Origin: Micromonospora endophytica
GTDB lineage: Bacteria; Actinomycetota; Actinomycetes; Mycobacteriales; Micromonosporaceae
Direction: 5' to 3'
Assembly (NCBI RefSeq): GCF_003236305.1
Contig: NZ_POTX01000012.1
Span: 1 to 52,361 of the forward strand
DNA length: 52,361 nt
Numbering within the stretch: position 1 is the stretch's first letter; every line of letters starts with the position of its first letter. Shown here piece by piece: positions 1-8,678 of this stretch. Made by a program: the position numbers and the translations under genes. The notes under the pieces were generated by a model. The model had not been told where the DNA came from. It was given only the letters and a program-made list of their open reading frames with translations, and searched no databases.

Positions 1-193
1 CCACCCCCACGATCCCCACCCCACGCAGCGCCACCGCCGAGCGTGTCGTCGGCTGACCGTGGGGCTGCGTGCCGGGCCGTGGGCGATTGACGGCGGTTTC
101 GCTCGGGCGGACACTAAGCCTATCTGGTAAGTAGGAGAAGGGTGCCGTTGGTCAGCGATGATCGACTGCGCCGTGGCTGAGGGTGGGTGGCCC
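1..193. other. Window edge, no gene seen
   Basis: I see no coding sequence here. Positions 119-136 hold a short imperfect palindrome, CCTA and TAGG arms around CTGGTAAG, just upstream of the first gene. It could be a promoter or operator for the sulfur-related flavoprotein, but nothing in the sequence proves this. An AGGAGA at 133-138 is too far (about 20 nt) from the ATG at 158 to be a good ribosome binding site for it. Confidence 0.3.
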
Positions 194-1429
194 GTGTCGA
201 CGACCCGTGTGATCCGTACCGACGAGGAGGCTGTCGAGGTCGCCCGGAAGCTGGCCACCTCGTTCGCCGAACACGCCGCCGACCGGGACCGGGAGCGTCG
301 TCTGCCCGAGGCGGAACTCGCCGAGCTGTCCGCCTCCGGACTGCTGGGGATCACGGTGCCGGCCGCCTTCGGTGGGGCCGACGTCTCGGTCACCACACTG
401 ACCGAGGTGTTCCGGACGCTGGCCGCGGCGGACGCCAGCCTGGCCCAGATCCCACACAGTCACGTCGTCTTCCTGCAGGCGCTGCGGTTGCAGGGGACGG
501 AGCAGCAGCAGCGGCGGTACTTCGACGCGGCGTTGGCCGGGCAGCGCTTCGCCAACGCGCAATCCGAGCGTGGTGGACGCACCGCCGCCGACGACGCCAC
601 CACGCTGCGCCCCCGCTCGGGCGGCGACTACGTGCTGCACGGCGAGAAGTTCTACAGCACCGGCGCGCTGTTCGCCGACTGGCTGGTGGTCCGTGCCGTG
701 TTGACCGACCCGACCGGAGCACCCGTTACGGCGGCGGGGCACGGTCCGACGGCCGGGCCGGCGGTCAAGGTGCTCGCCTATCTGCGCCGGGACACTCCGG
801 GCGTCTCGGTGCGCGATGACTGGGACGGGATGGGGCAGCGGACCACCGCCAGCGGCACGGTGCTGCTGAAGGAGGTGCTGGTCGACGAGGCGCAGGTGGT
901 GCCGTACTCGCCGATTTTCACCAGGCCGACCACCTATGGCGCCCGGGCGCAGGTGTTGCACGCCGCGCTGGACGCCGGCATCGCCCGGGGCGCGCTGGAC
1001 GCCGCAGTGGTCCAGGTGGCCCGGGCCCGCCCGTGGTTCGAGTCCGGTGCGGACCGGGCCGGTGCGGAACCCCTGCTCGTCCAGCAGGCCGGCGAGTTGG
1101 AGATCCTGGTCCGGGGCGCCGAGGCGTTGCTGCGGGAGGCGGCGGCCGCGATCGACGCGACCGAGGCGGCGCTCACCGACGACAGCACCGCGCGTGCCTC
1201 GATCGCCACCGCGATCGCGAAGGTCGCCAGCGCGCGGGGATCGGTGGAGGTGGCGTCGGCGTTGTTCGAACTCGGCGGCACCCGGACGGCCGCGGACTCG
1301 CTGAACCTGTCCCGGTACTGGCGGGACGCGCGGACCCATACGTTGCACGATCCGGTGCGTTGGAAGATCCAACATGTCGGTCGCTGGCTGCTCGACGGCA
1401 CCCCGCCGCCACGGCACGGCCAGCTCTGA
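194..1429 (+). CDS. SfnB-like acyl-CoA dehydrogenase family flavoprotein (sulfur acquisition)
   Basis: 411-residue protein with the acyl-CoA dehydrogenase fold. The N-terminal helical part holds the PAAFGGADVS segment, the middle beta domain holds ANAQSERGG and GEKFYSTG, and the C-terminal helical domain ends in DPVRWKIQHVGRWLL. This pattern matches the SfnB/DszC-like branch, flavoproteins that use reduced flavin in sulfone or sulfonate metabolism, rather than beta-oxidation enzymes. GTG 194 is preferred because GAGGGTGGG lies just upstream and the protein then begins MSTTRVIRTDEEA, the usual family beginning. The in-frame ATG at 158 would add 12 residues and lacks a well-placed ribosome binding site. 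It sits ahead of the cysteine-leader operon and runs in the same direction, so a role in organosulfur oxidation is inferred. The exact substrate is unknown. Confidence 0.8.
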   Translation: MSTTRVIRTDEEAVEVARKLATSFAEHAADRDRERRLPEAELAELSASGLLGITVPAAFGGADVSVTTLTEVFRTLAAADASLAQIPHSHVVFLQALRLQGTEQQQRRYFDAALAGQRFANAQSERGGRTAADDATTLRPRSGGDYVLHGEKFYSTGALFADWLVVRAVLTDPTGAPVTAAGHGPTAGPAVKVLAYLRRDTPGVSVRDDWDGMGQRTTASGTVLLKEVLVDEAQVVPYSPIFTRPTTYGARAQVLHAALDAGIARGALDAAVVQVARARPWFESGADRAGAEPLLVQQAGELEILVRGAEALLREAAAAIDATEAALTDDSTARASIATAIAKVASARGSVEVASALFELGGTRTAADSLNLSRYWRDARTHTLHDPVRWKIQHVGRWLLDGTPPPRHGQL

Positions 1430-1700
1430 TCGGCACCTGCCGGTAGCGGCCGGCCCGGAGTGGACGGATCGACAAAGGTGTCACCTCCTTGTCACGGTCG
1501 GCTGCTGGGTTCACAATACCCATATAACCCACCGGCTCAGTAGGGTTTGAGTTCCCGGACAGGATGCGCGTTCGCCGGCCCAGTGATGGCGCGTCGGTCC
1601 AGGTCAAGCGCGGATCGGTCACCGCAGACCGATCTCTGGCGGGCGGCTGGATACCTGTCGAGGGAGGGGGAGAGGCACTGTGAACACGATCACAGCGAGG
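1430..1700. other. Intergenic region upstream of the sulfur operon
   Basis: No convincing gene. Positions 1500-1552 are locally AT-richer (CACAATACCCATATAACC) and contain AACCC and GGGTT arms about 12 nt apart, which could be a regulator site or part of a promoter. An open frame beginning with GTG at 1680 runs through the leader region in another frame and has no family resemblance, so I do not call it. Confidence 0.35.
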
Positions 1701-1729
1701 GTGACGGCGCGGCCACCTCACGTTACGGT
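1701..1729 (+). promoter_or_regulatory. Promoter for a leaderless leader-peptide transcript
   Basis: GTGACG at 1701-1706 and TACGGT at 1724-1729 form a sigma-70-like -35/-10 pair with a 17-bp spacer. Transcription would begin about 7 nt after the -10, at or next to the A of ATG 1736, so the leader peptide would be translated from a leaderless mRNA. This fits the lack of a Shine-Dalgarno sequence before 1736. The elements are read directly; promoter activity is inferred. Confidence 0.55.
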
Positions 1730-1735
1730 CCTGGC

Positions 1736-1807
1736 ATGCACCGAAGCACGCGTCTCATCCGGCGCCGCTTCGTCGACTTCCTCCGGGTGTGCAGCAGCGC
1801 CTGTTGA
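1736..1807 (+). CDS. Cysteine-containing leader peptide (attenuator of the sulfur operon)
   Basis: 23-codon ORF encoding MHRSTRLIRRRFVDFLRVC followed by SSAC and a TGA stop. It has the actinobacterial leader-peptide pattern: a run of arginines, VD, a further Arg, then Cys at the very end, here two cysteines (residues 19 and 23). Such peptides are known to precede sulfur assimilation genes, where ribosome stalling at Cys codons when cysteine is scarce raises downstream expression. A leaderless promoter fits exactly at its ATG, and alternative hairpins follow it at 1855-1911. The gene 320 nt downstream opens a long organosulfur operon. The same motif recurs in the peptide at 14009-14098. It was found by reading the pattern, not by an automated ORF cut-off, and is far shorter than typical called genes. 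Confidence 0.8.
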   Translation: MHRSTRLIRRRFVDFLRVCSSAC

Positions 1808-1854
1808 GTCCGACGTCGCCGCCGAGCGACCCCGTCGTCTGAACCGTCGCGCAC

Positions 1855-1911
1855 CTCACCCTCTACCGGGTGAGCGCCAGGCGTGGGCACTGTCGCCCAC
1901 CGTCGCGACAG
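1855..1911 (+). promoter_or_regulatory. Candidate attenuator with mutually exclusive hairpins
   Basis: Three stems lie 48 nt after the leader stop. CTCACCC (1855-1861) pairs with GGGTGAG (1868-1874). GTGGGC (1883-1888) pairs with GCCCAC (1895-1900). CTGTCGC (1890-1896) pairs with GCGACAG (1905-1911). The second and third stems share bases 1890-1900 and cannot form together, as expected for an attenuator. No U-run follows, so termination would have to be Rho-dependent, or the fold may act on translation. The stems are seen directly; the mechanism is inferred. Confidence 0.5.
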
Positions 1912-2127
1912 ACCTCGCTGATTCCACCGCGATCCGCCGATGCCGCCGTGCGCCCTGTGCCGCGGCTCGATCCCGCCTGGGTAGAGCCCGGTAGGTCGAC
2001 GCCGGATCGTTCCGCTCCGACGGCACCGGCGCGGTCGGATCTCTTCGCTGCGGCGGCGCCAGCGCGGGCGCCCCGCTGCCCGCCGTCATCGATCACCAAC
2101 CATCCACATCAGATGGAGGGATCCGAG

Positions 2128-2973
2128 ATGTCCCGTACCGTACCGGCCGTCGAGCCGACCCTGACCGACCCCGCCGCCGACGACGCCTTCGTCCGCCAGT
2201 GGCAGTTGTGGCACCGCGCGCACCAGCAGGCCCTCGCCGACCCGCACGGCTTCCTCGCCGTGACCGGGCTGCACTGGCTCACCGAGCGACCGGAACGCTT
2301 CGCCGACCTGCCCGGCCGGTGGCACACCGGTCCGGGCGGCGTGGTCGTCGAACTGGCCGACGGCGAGCGGCTGACCGTCGACGGCCAGCCGGTCACCGGA
2401 GGGCACGAGTTCGGCCCGATCGCCGAACGTGGCGGGGTGACCGTCGGCATCGACGGCGGGGTGCTGGAGGTCGCCCGCCGCGGTGGGCATGACATCCTGC
2501 GCCCGCGTCGCCCGGAGAATCCCCTGCTCACCGGCTTCCGTGGCACGCCTACCTACCCGCCGAGCACCCACTGGGCCCTGACCGGACGATTCCTGCCGTA
2601 CGACAGTCCTCGACCCACCACCGTGGGTGCCGCCGTGGAGGGACTACAACACGTCTACGACGCGCCCGGCCAGGTCGAGTTCATCGTGGATGGCCGACCG
2701 TTGCGGCTGACCGCGTTCAACGGCCGCACCCCCGGCAGCCTGTTCGTGCTCTTCACCGACGCCACCTCCGGCGTCACGACCTACGCCGCCAACCGGGCCC
2801 TGACCATCGATCCGCCCGACGACCAGGGTCGGGTGACGCTCGACTTCAACCGGGCCACGAACCTGCCGTGCGCCTACACCGACTTCGCCACCTGCCCGTT
2901 GCCGCCGGCCGAGAACCGGCTGCCGATCGCGGTCGAAGCCGGCGAGAAGACCCCGTACGAGCGGCTGGCCTAG
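2128..2973 (+). CDS. DUF1684 domain-containing protein
   Basis: 281 residues. The sequence shows the DUF1684 hallmarks: an N-terminal segment WQLWHRAHQQALADPHGFL followed by LHWL, then beta-rich segments, and a C-terminal core with GRPLRLTAFNG, LFVLFTDATSG, Y-ANR, LDFNRATNLPCAYTDFATCPLPP and NRLPIAVEAGEK. The conserved NPPCAY-like and CPLPP-like boxes are present. The biochemical role of the family is not established. The ATG at 2128 is chosen because AGGAGG-like GGAGGG at 2115-2120 sits 7 nt upstream; longer in-frame extensions run back into the leader region. First gene of the leader-controlled operon, 26 nt before the flavin reductase. Confidence 0.85.
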   Translation: MSRTVPAVEPTLTDPAADDAFVRQWQLWHRAHQQALADPHGFLAVTGLHWLTERPERFADLPGRWHTGPGGVVVELADGERLTVDGQPVTGGHEFGPIAERGGVTVGIDGGVLEVARRGGHDILRPRRPENPLLTGFRGTPTYPPSTHWALTGRFLPYDSPRPTTVGAAVEGLQHVYDAPGQVEFIVDGRPLRLTAFNGRTPGSLFVLFTDATSGVTTYAANRALTIDPPDDQGRVTLDFNRATNLPCAYTDFATCPLPPAENRLPIAVEAGEKTPYERLA

Positions 2974-2999
2974 CCACTTCCAACCCCCGGGAGGACCGC

Positions 3000-3539
3000 A
3001 TGCCCTCGTCCATCGACAACCTCTCGGCCGTCGACGCCGACGCCGAGGAGATCCGCAACCTGCTGCGCCACCAGGCCAGCACCGTCACCGTGGTCACCGC
3101 ACCCGGAGCGCCGGCGGTCGGCTTCACCGCCACCTCCTTCACCTCGGTGTCGCTGTCACCGCCCGTCGTCTCGTTCTGCCTGAACACCGGATCGTCCAGT
3201 TGGCCCACCGTGGCCGGCACCCGGCACGTGGGCGTACACCTGTTGGCCCACCACCAGAGCGAACTGGCGAACACCTTCTCCACCAGCGGGATCGACAGGT
3301 TCGCCGCACCGACCCGCTGGCGTACCGGCCCGCAGGGAGTGCCCATCCTGGACGGCACGCTCGCCTGGCTGCTCTGCCGGGTGATCGACCGGGTGACGGT
3401 CGGCAGCCACGCCATCGTGCTGGCCGAACCGGAACTGATCCGCCGGGCGGACGTCGGCACCCCGCTGCTTTACCACCGGGGCCGTTACACCGGTCTGGAA
3501 TCGGCGACCGAGGCATGGGTCTCCCGCGCGGTCGCGTGA
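3000..3539 (+). CDS. Flavin reductase family protein (FMN reductase for LLM monooxygenases)
   Basis: 179 residues of the flavin-reductase-like split-barrel domain. Typical segments are STVTVVTAPG, VGFTATSFTSVSLSPPVVSFCLN, HVGVHLLAHHQSELANTFS and PILDGTLAWLLCRV. Members transfer electrons from NAD(P)H to free FMN or FAD. In this operon it would feed FMNH2 to the four LLM monooxygenases encoded 5 to 10 kb downstream and perhaps to the SfnB-like protein. ATG 3000 follows GGGAGGA at an ideal distance. The gene lies between DUF1684 and the ABC importer. Confidence 0.9.
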   Translation: MPSSIDNLSAVDADAEEIRNLLRHQASTVTVVTAPGAPAVGFTATSFTSVSLSPPVVSFCLNTGSSSWPTVAGTRHVGVHLLAHHQSELANTFSTSGIDRFAAPTRWRTGPQGVPILDGTLAWLLCRVIDRVTVGSHAIVLAEPELIRRADVGTPLLYHRGRYTGLESATEAWVSRAVA

Positions 3540-3583
3540 CCAGGAACCGCCGCACCCCCGCCCGCCTGACAGGAGACCCCGCC

Positions 3584-5218
3584 ATGCTCGCCCGCCGGTT
3601 GTCCGCCCTCGCCATACCGATCCTGCTGCTCGCCGCCGGCTGCTCCACCACGGCCACCACCGCGCCCGCCGGCGCGGCCGGTCAGCCCCGCTCAGGGGGC
3701 ACCCTGACCTGGGCGATCGAGACCGAACCTCTCACCCTCAACCCACATCAGTACGCCCAGGCCAAAGCCCGGCTGCTGGTGTGGAACAGCTTCGAGTCCC
3801 TGCTCACCTACGACGACCAGGGCGCCCTGGTGCCCTGGCTGGCCACCGGCTGGCAGGCCAGTGCCGACGGGCTCACCTACACCCTGACCCTGCGCGACGG
3901 GGTCACCTTCACCGACGGCACCCCGTTCGACGCCGAGGCGGTCAAGGCGAACTTCGACAAGCTCCGCGAGCAGGGGTACGCCCCCGGTGTCGCCGCCGTG
4001 CAACTGCGCAACCTCAAGGGCGTCGAGGTGGTCGACCCCCGCACCGTACGCCTGGTGCTGACCGCACCGGACGTGCTGATCCTGGACTTCCTCGCCTCCC
4101 CGCAGGGTGCCCAGGTCTCGCCGAAGTCGTTGCGGGAGGCGGCGAACCTGAAGGCCGGCGGGCTCGACGTGGTCGGCACCGGCCCGTTCATCCTCGACCG
4201 CTACGTCCCCGGCCAGGAGTTGCACTACAAGCGCAACCCGGCGTACGACTGGGCCCCGCCGACGGCCGACCACACCGGCCCGGCGCACCTCGACGGCATC
4301 ACCTACCGGTTCCTGAAGGAGTCCGCCGTCCGCATCGGCGCGCTCACCTCCGGGCAGGTGCAGCTCGTGGAGGGGGTGCCCGCCACCGACGTGCCGCTGA
4401 TCGACGGCAACCCGCAGCTGCGGCTGATCCGCGAACTCAACTCCGGCTCCGCCTTCTCGTACTACTTCAACGTGTCCCGCCCGCCCTTCGACGACCTGCG
4501 GGTCCGGCAGGCGTTCCGCGAGGCCGTCGACGTGCCGACCTTGCTGACCTCCGTCTACCGGGACACCGCCACTCGCGCCTGGAGCCTGGTCAGCCCGGCC
4601 AGCCCGTTCTACGACAAGCGCCTCGAAGCAAGCTACGGCGGGGACGCGGCCAAGGCCAACAGCCTGCTCGACCAGGCCGGCTGGACGCAGCGCGACGCCG
4701 AAGGCTACCGGGTCAAGGACGGCAGCCGCCTCACCGTCCGGCTGTTCCAGTCCGCACCCTTCGTCCGCGACCGCCGCGACGTGCTCGCCCAGGCCGTGCA
4801 GGCCGCCGTCAAGCAGAGCGCCGGCATCGACCTCAAGGTCAGCCTGGTCGACCAGGGCACCGCCCAGGAGGCCTTCGACAACAACTCCTACGAGGTCTTC
4901 GAGAACTCCCGGGCCGACACCGACGCCGGTGCGGCGCTGAATCTGCTGCTGCACTCCGGGGGTGGGATCAACCGGATCCAGGTGAACGACCCGGGCATCG
5001 ACAAACTGCTGGAGCAGGGCCAGGCCAGCGCGGACCTGGCCGAGCGGGCCCGCATCTACGCCGAACTGCAACAGCTGGTGGTCGCCGAGCAGGCGCTGGT
5101 GCTGCCGCTCTACGCTCCCGCCGACCAGATCGCCGCCAGCACCACGGTCGGCGGGGTGCGGTTCGAACCCACCGCCGGGGTGCCGGCCAGCGCGTACGAC
5201 CTGTGGATCGGGAAGTGA
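3584..5218 (+). CDS. ABC transporter substrate-binding lipoprotein, family 5 (peptide/nickel type)
   Basis: 544-residue extracytoplasmic binding protein. The signal peptide is a lipoprotein type with lipobox LAAGC, Cys20 being the lipidated residue. The mature part has the family 5 signature: GGTLTWAIETEPLTLNPHQ, then LVPWLATGWQASADGLTYTL, and the FTDGTPFDAEAVKANFD region. Family members bind peptides and many other small solutes, so the ligand cannot be read from the fold. Its place between a flavin reductase and LLM monooxygenases suggests an organosulfur ligand. RBS AGGAGA at 3571-3576. Followed after 1 nt by the first permease. Confidence 0.92.
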   Translation: MLARRLSALAIPILLLAAGCSTTATTAPAGAAGQPRSGGTLTWAIETEPLTLNPHQYAQAKARLLVWNSFESLLTYDDQGALVPWLATGWQASADGLTYTLTLRDGVTFTDGTPFDAEAVKANFDKLREQGYAPGVAAVQLRNLKGVEVVDPRTVRLVLTAPDVLILDFLASPQGAQVSPKSLREAANLKAGGLDVVGTGPFILDRYVPGQELHYKRNPAYDWAPPTADHTGPAHLDGITYRFLKESAVRIGALTSGQVQLVEGVPATDVPLIDGNPQLRLIRELNSGSAFSYYFNVSRPPFDDLRVRQAFREAVDVPTLLTSVYRDTATRAWSLVSPASPFYDKRLEASYGGDAAKANSLLDQAGWTQRDAEGYRVKDGSRLTVRLFQSAPFVRDRRDVLAQAVQAAVKQSAGIDLKVSLVDQGTAQEAFDNNSYEVFENSRADTDAGAALNLLLHSGGGINRIQVNDPGIDKLLEQGQASADLAERARIYAELQQLVVAEQALVLPLYAPADQIAASTTVGGVRFEPTAGVPASAYDLWIGK

Positions 5219-5219
5219 C

Positions 5220-6155
5220 GTGGGACGCCCGCCACTACGGTCCGTGCTTCGCCGGGTCGCCGCCGGGGTGGTGGTCCTCTGGGTGGCGGCCACCACCGCG
5301 TATCTCGCGCTGCTGGCCGCTCCCGGGGACACCGTCGACACGCTGATCGGCGATGGGGTGGACACCCCGCAGATCCGGGCCGACATCATCGCCGAATGGG
5401 GCCTGGACCGGCCCGCCGTCGTGCAGTACCTGGACTACCTGTGGCGGCTGGTGCACGGCGACCTGGGCCGGTCCTACCTGTTGCAACGACCGGTGGCCGA
5501 GGTGATCGGCGAACAGCTCGCCCCGACGCTGATCCTCTCGGTCGCCGCCGCGACGCTCGGCGTGCTGCTGGCGTTGATCATCGCTGTGGTCACCGCCGGT
5601 GACCGGCGGCCCTGGCTGCGCCGGCTCAGTTCCGGCACCGAACTGCTGCTGGTCTCCACCCCGTCGTTCCTGATCGGACTGGTGCTGCTCAGCGTGCTGT
5701 CGTTCCGGTTCGGACTCTTCCCCGTCGCCGGCGGCGCGGACCTGCGCGCACTGGTGCTGCCGACGATCACCCTGGCCCTGCCGATCGCCGGACTGCTCGC
5801 CCAGGTGCTCCGCGACGGCGTGGACCGGGCGCTTGACGAACCGTTCGTGCTCACCGCGCGCTCCCGTGGCCTGACCGAACGCGTGGTGCTGGCGCGACAC
5901 GCGCTGCGGCACGCTCTGCTGCCGGCGGTCACCCTCGCCGGCTGGCTGTTCGGCACCCTGCTCGGTGGCGCCGTCATCATCGAGCAGGTGTTCGGCCGGC
6001 CCGGCCTGGGTCAGGTCACCCTCAACGCGGTGACCAGCAAGGACATGCCTGTGGTGTTGGCCGTGGTGACGCTCTCGGCCGCCGTCTACGTGGTGGTCAA
6101 CACCGCCGCCGACCTGGTGTCGCTGGTCATCGATCCGCGACTGCGAAGGAGCTGA
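5220..6155 (+). CDS. ABC transporter permease, DppB type
   Basis: 311 residues, about six membrane helices. It has the DppB-family N-terminus: one helix, then an external loop containing WGLDRPAVVQYLDYLWRLVHGDLGRSY. The EAA-like cytoplasmic loop is TARSRGLTERVVLARHALRHALLP. It forms the channel with the next permease. The GTG start at 5220 lies 1 nt after the stop of the binding protein and fits translational coupling. Confidence 0.9.
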   Translation: MGRPPLRSVLRRVAAGVVVLWVAATTAYLALLAAPGDTVDTLIGDGVDTPQIRADIIAEWGLDRPAVVQYLDYLWRLVHGDLGRSYLLQRPVAEVIGEQLAPTLILSVAAATLGVLLALIIAVVTAGDRRPWLRRLSSGTELLLVSTPSFLIGLVLLSVLSFRFGLFPVAGGADLRALVLPTITLALPIAGLLAQVLRDGVDRALDEPFVLTARSRGLTERVVLARHALRHALLPAVTLAGWLFGTLLGGAVIIEQVFGRPGLGQVTLNAVTSKDMPVVLAVVTLSAAVYVVVNTAADLVSLVIDPRLRRS

Positions 6156-6157
6156 CC

Positions 6158-7045
6158 ATGACCGTCACCCTGGACGGCGTCCCGGCCGGCGCCACGTTCA
6201 CCTCCACCACCGAACGGGCGGCGGCAGCCACCCGCCGCCGACGGCTCCGGATCGGGCTGATCGCCGCCGGGGCGTACCTGACGGTGCTGCTGGTCGCGGT
6301 GCTCTGGCCGGCGGCGCTGGCACCCGGTGATCCGCTCGCCGCCGATCCGCTCAACGTGCTGGCCGCACCAGACGGCAGCCACTGGTTCGGCACCGACAAC
6401 CTGGGCCGCGACGTGTGGACCCGGGTGGTGCACGGTGCCGGGCACTCGATCACCATCGCGGTCGCCGCGACCGCCGTCGCGGTCACCGGCGGGGTGCTGC
6501 TCGGCCTGCTCGCCGGACTCAGTCACCGGATCGCGGACGAGACGCTCAGCCGTACCCTCGACGCGCTGTCGGCGTTTCCCACCCTGCTGCTGGCGATGCT
6601 CTTCATCGCGATCACCGGTCCCGGCACGGTCAGCCTGATCATCGCCATCGGGCTGGTCACCCTGCCCCGTCACGCCCGGGTGGTCCGGGGCCTGACCCAG
6701 CTGGTCCGCCGCTCCGGCTACGTCGAACAGGCCGTCACCTTCGGACTGTCCCGCCCCCGTCTGGTGCTGCGGCACATCCTGCCGAACGCGATCGGCCCGA
6801 TCCCGGTGCTCGCCGTGATCGGGCTTGGCGAGGCGGTCCTCATCGCCGCCGGTCTCAGCTTCCTCGGCATGGGACCGCAACCACCGTCACCGGAGTGGGG
6901 CGCGATGCTCTCCGAAGGCCGCAACTATCTGCATATCGCCTGGTGGATCACCATCCTGCCGGGCCTCGCGGTCACCGCGACAGTGGTGTCGCTGACCGTC
7001 CTCGGCCGGCACTGGCAGGCCCGACTCGACGGGCGGCACCGCTGA
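6158..7045 (+). CDS. ABC transporter permease, DppC type
   Basis: 295 residues with the DppC layout: a polar N-terminus of about 27 residues, one membrane helix, the HWFGTDNLGRDVWTRVVHGA motif, then five more helices with an EAA loop (LSRPRLVLRHILPNAIGPIPV). It pairs with the DppB-type permease. ATG 6158 is 2 nt after the previous stop, with GGAGC upstream. Its TGA overlaps the ATG of the ATPase gene (TGATG), so the ATPase is translationally coupled. Confidence 0.9.
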   Translation: MTVTLDGVPAGATFTSTTERAAAATRRRRLRIGLIAAGAYLTVLLVAVLWPAALAPGDPLAADPLNVLAAPDGSHWFGTDNLGRDVWTRVVHGAGHSITIAVAATAVAVTGGVLLGLLAGLSHRIADETLSRTLDALSAFPTLLLAMLFIAITGPGTVSLIIAIGLVTLPRHARVVRGLTQLVRRSGYVEQAVTFGLSRPRLVLRHILPNAIGPIPVLAVIGLGEAVLIAAGLSFLGMGPQPPSPEWGAMLSEGRNYLHIAWWITILPGLAVTATVVSLTVLGRHWQARLDGRHR

Positions 7046-8667
7046 TGGGCGACCTGGTCTCGGTCGAGGATCTGCACGTCACCTTCGACACCCCGACCGG
7101 CGAGGTGGCCGCCGTGCGGGGGATCGACCTCACCGTCGCCGCCGGTGAATGTGTGGCGATCGTCGGGGAGTCCGGCTCCGGCAAAAGCGTCACCGCCCGT
7201 ACGCTGGTCGGCCTCGCCGGCCGGGACGCCCGGATCCGGGCCGCCCGCCTGGAGTTGGCCGGCACCGACGTGCGGGCCCACCGGCCCCGTGACTGGCGGC
7301 AGGTCCGCGGCCGGGTGGCCGGGCTGGTGCTCCAGGACGCCCTGGTCTCGCTCGACCCGCTGCGTACCGTCGGCGCCGAGATCGCCGAGGTGCTGGCCAC
7401 TCACGAGATCGTGCGGCGCTCCGAACGCGCCGGTCGGGTCGGACATCTGCTGGACCTGGTGCACGTGCCGGAACCGCAACGCCGGGCCCGGCAGCACCCG
7501 CACCAGCTCTCCGGCGGCCTGCGACAGCGCGCGCTGATCGCCTCGGCCCTGGCCGGGGAGCCGGCGCTGCTGATCGCCGACGAACCCACCACCGCCCTGG
7601 ACGTCACCGTCCAGGCGCAGATCCTGGCGCTGCTCGCCGAACGCCGCGCCGCCGGGCTGAGCCTGCTGCTGATCAGCCATGACCTGGCGGTGGTCGCCCA
7701 GATCGCCGACCGGGTGCTGGTGATGCGGGACGGCCGTGTCGTCGAGCAGGGGCCCACCGAGCGGCTGCTGCGCGCACCCGAGCACCCGTACACCCGGCAA
7801 CTGCTCGACGCCGTCCCGTCGGCGTCGTCGCGCGGCCGACGACTCAGCGCCACCACCGGGCCCGCGCGGACGGCACTGCCCGCCCGCCCCGAGGTCCGGC
7901 GGGGCGACACCGTCCTCACCGCGACCGGCCTGACCAAGCGGTACGGTGACCACACGGTCGTGCGCGACGTCGGCTTCACCATCGGGCGGGGCGAGACCCT
8001 CGGCCTGGTCGGCGAGTCCGGCTCGGGTAAGAGCACCGTCGCCCGGATCGTGGCCGGCCTGCTGGAGCCGGACGAGGGCACGGTCGCCTTCGAGCGGACA
8101 CCCTGGACTTCGGTGGCGGAACGCACCCGCCGGCCGTTGCGTCGCCAGCTTCAGGTGATCTCCCAGGATCCGCTCGGCTCGTTCGATCCTCGGTGGAACG
8201 TGCAGCGGGTGATCGCCGAGAACCTCGACCCGGACATCTCCCGAGCCGACCGGACCGACCACGTCGTCGAGCTGCTGCACCGGGTCGGGCTTGACCGGAA
8301 CCTGCTGGGCCGCCATCCCCGGGCGCTCTCCGGCGGGCAGCGGCAGCGGGTCGCCATCGCCCGCGCCATCGCCACCCGACCCAGCCTGATCATCTGCGAC
8401 GAGCCGGTCTCCGCGCTCGACGTCTCGGTGCAGGCCCAGGTCCTCGACCTGCTCGCCGACCTGCGCGCCGCCGACGGCACCGCCCTGCTGTTCATCTCGC
8501 ACGACCTGGGGGTGGTGCACCACCTCGCCGACCGGGTGCTGGTGATGGCCGACGGCGCGGTGGTCGAGCAGGGACCGGTCGGCGACGTCTTCACCTACCC
8601 CCGCCACGACTACACCCGTTCACTGCTCGCCGCGTTGCCGGCGCTCGTCACCACCGGCCGACCGTAG
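7045..8667 (+). CDS. Fused double ABC ATPase (DppD-DppF type)
   Basis: 540 residues holding two complete nucleotide-binding domains in one chain. Domain 1 has Walker A GESGSGKS, signature LSGGL and Walker B ALLIADEP; domain 2 has Walker A GESGSGKS, signature LSGGQ and Walker B LIICDEP. Each is followed by an H-loop (LLISHD, LFISHD) and the oligopeptide-transporter tail AP-HPYTRQLL or YPRHDYTRSLL. A single fused ATPase replaces the usual two DppD and DppF subunits. It powers the importer encoded just upstream. ATG 7045 overlaps the preceding stop. Confidence 0.93.
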   Translation: MGDLVSVEDLHVTFDTPTGEVAAVRGIDLTVAAGECVAIVGESGSGKSVTARTLVGLAGRDARIRAARLELAGTDVRAHRPRDWRQVRGRVAGLVLQDALVSLDPLRTVGAEIAEVLATHEIVRRSERAGRVGHLLDLVHVPEPQRRARQHPHQLSGGLRQRALIASALAGEPALLIADEPTTALDVTVQAQILALLAERRAAGLSLLLISHDLAVVAQIADRVLVMRDGRVVEQGPTERLLRAPEHPYTRQLLDAVPSASSRGRRLSATTGPARTALPARPEVRRGDTVLTATGLTKRYGDHTVVRDVGFTIGRGETLGLVGESGSGKSTVARIVAGLLEPDEGTVAFERTPWTSVAERTRRPLRRQLQVISQDPLGSFDPRWNVQRVIAENLDPDISRADRTDHVVELLHRVGLDRNLLGRHPRALSGGQRQRVAIARAIATRPSLIICDEPVSALDVSVQAQVLDLLADLRAADGTALLFISHDLGVVHHLADRVLVMADGAVVEQGPVGDVFTYPRHDYTRSLLAALPALVTTGRP

Positions 8668-8678
8668 GAGGTCCGCTC

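Noticed and set aside
152..1417. Long minus-strand frame opposite the SfnB-like gene
   Set aside because: Composition is Arg/Gly/Pro/His-rich with no motifs. It is the usual antisense shadow of a high-GC gene.
1870..2127. N-terminal extension of the DUF1684 protein to GTG 1870
   Set aside because: The added residues are low-complexity Pro/Arg/Ser, and a good ribosome binding site sits directly before ATG 2128.
3692..5389. 565-codon minus-strand frame opposite the binding protein gene
   Set aside because: Val/Gly/Asp-rich shadow without domains, spanning the junction of two clear plus-strand genes.
6925..8607. 560-codon minus-strand frame opposite the double ATPase gene
   Set aside because: No motifs. 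The plus strand encodes two complete ABC domains there.
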